Below, in pieces: positions 61,004 through 64,000 of a stretch of DNA of 64,000 bases. The DNA lies in NCBI GenBank assembly GCA_964035545.1, contig OZ037766.1:31154273-31218272 (forward strand), written 5' to 3'. Source of the DNA: Bugula neritina (Eukaryota > Bryozoa > Gymnolaemata > Cheilostomatida > Bugulidae). A program made the translations under genes and the position numbers. Position 1 is the stretch's first letter. Every line of letters begins with the position of its first letter. The notes below the pieces were generated by a model. It saw only the letters and a program-made list of their open reading frames with translations. It ran no database searches and was not told the DNA's origin.

Positions 61004-62588
61004 CTTTTCTCAATCTATTGATATAAATCTGCTGTAGATTAGCTTCGTCTGCACACAATTTTGTCCGTTGGAGAAACGTCGTCTGGAACTGCAATGACTG
61101 ATGCAAGAGAGGCTTTAGTATTGACTAGTAGCAGTGCAAAATTGTTTTAATCATAAATACCAGCGCTGATTGAATCTGATTGGTCGCCTTGTCACCACGG
61201 TAACAAAAAGGAACTGATTAGTAATTGTAATTACAGAATATTAAATGCATAAAACCCTGCAAGGAAAGGCTTGGTTTACTGAATTACATAAATTTGAATT
61301 TCTTATCCTACGCATAATTATAGGTTTTCTAAGACGTTGAATTTGTTTATGAAAATGACGAGGTAAACTCGAAATTTGAGGAGTGTTTGACAGAGTAATT
61401 AATGCAGCATGCTAATTAATGTCTCGTGGGACATTGCATGCATGTGTAAGTCTAAATAGAAGGTCTTGAAATATCCAACATTAGTATGTTAGTGATAAGC
61501 ATGCCTGGTAGACATTTATGTAGCATATAGGGGTGTGTACGTATAAGTATTCATTAATAGCATGTAATGATAATATGTAATAAGTAATGAGTAATATATT
61601 GTAAATGATATAAGTAAGGTATTGTGTACAATATACAAAGTATATATGTTTAATATATATCATGATTTGTAATTAAAACCACTTATCCACTGCAAGCTAC
61701 ATGTATACATACCAGTCAGTTAATAACACAATCTTATTATATTATAGTACAATGTATTATATTATATTACATTCTATCATATAACATTCTCTTATAATGC
61801 ATTATATTATAGTACAATATAGTATATTATGGTATGTTGTAATGTATCGTATTGTGTGGTCTTGCAAATAATTACTCTTCTTTGTATTTTATTTTATTGT
61901 ATTATATTGTAATTTATTATATTGTAATATATTATACTATATTAATATACTGCAATATATTGTATCATATTGTATTATTTTATTGTATATAAATTTATGT
62001 TGTATTATCTTATAATAATATGCTATCTTATAGTATATCATATTGCACGGTATTATTTTATAGAATGTTATATTATAGTATATTGCATCATATTGTATTA
62101 TCCTATATAGTATGTTATATTATTAAGTGAGAAATTATATATTATATCATATTGTATTTATTGCAGTGCTTTGTGTCAGATTTAAATGCTTAACATTGTA
62201 TTTCATTTTATTAAAATAATTATATTATTTTATGTTACATAGCATTTTATTTTGCTATACTATATTACATCATTGTCTGCAACACTATCACACATGCATT
62301 ATATTAACAATTTTCTAAATTTTTCAAGATCTTCAACACATATTGTCAAAGAAAATGCTAAACTTATTTCCAGTAAAACACAATAATATATATAAGAACA
62401 AACTTCTTATTATTTGCTATCAGTAAATTTATGCAAATGTTCAAAAATTAGCAGTAAATAATTAAATGAAGCAAAAATATCTGTTTGCACAAATAAAGCT
62501 ATGTTGAATATATAATGTTATAGTAGTTTTACAGGATGTTGATTAACCGCATGTAATTATTTTAATAAAATTTACAATAGTTGTCTTT
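61004..62588. other. Intergenic region upstream of the metalloproteinase
   Basis: Holds the presumed promoter of the metalloproteinase (no clear TATA box seen) and, at 61730-62160, a TATTA/TATTGTA-rich repeat stretch. No gene recognised. Confidence 0.5.
61730..62160. repeat. Degenerate TATTA-rich repeat
   Basis: Long run of ATTATATTATAGTACAAT- and TATTGTATTAT-like words, same flavour as the AT repeats in the sulfotransferase introns but without a GC core. Confidence 0.75.
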
Positions 62589-64000
62589 CTAACTTTTCTG
62601 TGATGTTTCATAAATATTTGTAGGAGATATGCTGTTCCAGAGTAACTCAGATAACAGACTGTTCTTAGCAACGTCAGCGTAAGGTAAGTCTAGGATTTGC
62701 TGTCGAGTTATTGCTGTCTGTCTGAAATATAAAATAGACAAAATTGTTGTTATAAAAAACACGGCAGCTATATTCTTTTCATGAGCATGCATAGAATTAA
62801 AATATCTTTAAAGTTATTTCAGTGTAAATTAAAAACTATATGTACTCAGCAGTTAAACTTGCGGGTAAATGAAAAATTTGAGTAGGCCTAAGACTCTGAG
62901 ATATATAAATATCTAATTTCAAATCATTTTCCTATAAACACAAGTTTAGATAGCAAACTAAACTCATTTATACATAATTAACTCTTTGTTTAAGAAATGC
63001 TTAGCATATTTTGTAAAACAGTTGGATTTTAAAAACCTGTTTTTAATTTAGTAAAACATGCAGATAAGAAATATTTACCTTTGAACTTCACTGATTATAA
63101 GAAGGAGTTGGGGCATTCTGAGTGGAAATTCCGAGTATTTCATCATAATGTATGACTGAAGCACTCTTAGCAAGTCATCCCGAAACTGTTGTATTGGATT
63201 TCGATCTTTCAAAGCATAAATTTCTTCAATAAAAAATAATACTCGTTATACCCTTAAAATGCATAGTGACATAAAATACTTTAGTTGAGCTATAGTGTTT
63301 TAATTTTTTAGCTTCATCGGTTTTCATCAAAAGTAGTCTTAATATGTGAAACTGATTGCTAAAAATTTTATAGTGATTTTATGTGAGTTGTCTGCCCAAT
63401 CTCAAGTTACCTTGGGTTGCATTTAGACTGGGCTGCAAGTACACAGGGGTTGTAAGGTCACCGTGTGTTCCAGTCTGCAGGTCATTTCGATAATTATTGC
63501 AGATGGACAAATATTAGAATTAGTGCTACAAACTTGAACTACGTAGTTAAATTCCAAGCTATAGACTATAAAGTTTGAGTGTATCAAGTATTAAGGATAT
63601 ACAGCTGAAATACAATTTAACTGCAGCTCAGTGTTGGTCACTTGATAGCACTTGTATTGGTAGAAAAGTCAGGTTGTTGAAAGTGGTTGTAGGTGGTTGG
63701 AGGATTGCCACTTATAGTTGGCAGTCTGGTAAACTGGTGTTACAACGCATTATAATCATTTTGATAACAACTGAAGGTATAGTTAACATAATAGCAATTA
63801 CTGTAACAATTAACTATACCACTAAACTAATATGTATAATATTATATTGTTTAATACGTTTTAGATTATTCATCATAAGGTAAATATCATGTAAAGGATA
63901 ATATACCTGGCAGCAACAGCGAAAGAATTTTCACGGCAACATATTCGTACTGATCAATCTTCATTTTCTTGAATGTGGAAGATATATAAATAAGTCTTCC
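62589..64000 (-). CDS. Nuclear receptor, C-terminal ligand-binding domain (three 3' exons)
   Basis: Exons 64000(+)-63907, 63223-63079 and 62721-62589, phases 1 and 2 match, TAG at 62589-62591. The first exon continues past the window. The peptide FKKMKIDQYEYVAVKILSLL is the classic helix 7-8 region of nuclear receptors (compare KL.ID..EY..LK...LL). The next exon gives helices 9-10 (FRDDLLRVLQSY, RMPQLLLIISEVQR). The last exon holds helices 11-12, with LLSELLWNS as a fitting AF-2 activation helix (pattern hydrophobic-hydrophobic-x-Glu-hydrophobic-hydrophobic) and a 14-residue tail after it. DNA-binding exons lie outside. The subfamily cannot be told; helix 8-9 loop and IIS...R are unlike the common RXR/HNF4 forms. 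Confidence 0.8.

Overview
The window is eukaryotic, from an invertebrate animal. The DNA is strongly AT-rich. Its genes are split into many small exons joined at GT/AG sites, and the products are animal families: a sorting nexin, an arylsulfatase, CHST15-type sulfotransferases, a hemopexin metalloproteinase and a nuclear receptor. The family mix and the tRNA-derived and microsatellite-flanked repeats would fit a lophotrochozoan such as a mollusc or relative, but that is inference; no species can be named. Exon models were built by hand by matching reading frame and intron phase across splice sites.

Layout. 168-3068 (+): last five exons of a sorting nexin. 3329-4264 (-): intronless multi-pass membrane protein, converging on the nexin. 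4.9-8.1 kb: two minus-strand exons encoding a signal-anchor/TM1 segment of an incompletely resolved small membrane protein. 9772-20041 (-): complete 13-exon arylsulfatase B-like gene (568 aa) with all sulfatase active-site residues; one large intron carries a 72-bp satellite. 21889-26617 (+): secreted protein with a concanavalin/LamG-like domain and a C-terminal PAN/apple domain. 29268-35937 (+): CHST15-like sulfotransferase, 9 exons, 521 aa. 50857-61003 (-): complete 13-exon matrixin-like metalloproteinase with furin site and hemopexin domain (626 aa). 62589 to the right edge (-): last three exons of a nuclear-receptor ligand-binding domain.

The centre of the window is a direct duplication of a two-gene cassette: 23014-35965 is repeated at 38292-50109, with 2.3 kb of unrelated DNA between. 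The copies have diverged unequally. The second lectin/PAN gene lost its signal-peptide exon and first lectin exon, so it is a 5'-truncated copy with four intact exons. The second sulfotransferase (44337-50081, 620 aa) keeps a long stem exon. In the first sulfotransferase a LINE-bearing replacement removed 264 nt of that exon, and a new in-phase splice acceptor preserves the frame. Each copy is an empty-site control for insertions in the other: a tRNA-derived SINE in copy 1 and a 460-bp element in copy 2.

Functionally, an arylsulfatase B-like enzyme (removes GalNAc 4-sulfate in the known family) sits beside CHST15-like enzymes (add 6-sulfate to GalNAc-4-sulfate), a secreted lectin/PAN protein and a secreted metalloproteinase. 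This may be a neighbourhood for sulfated-glycan and matrix biology, but gene proximity in an animal genome is weak evidence of joint function.
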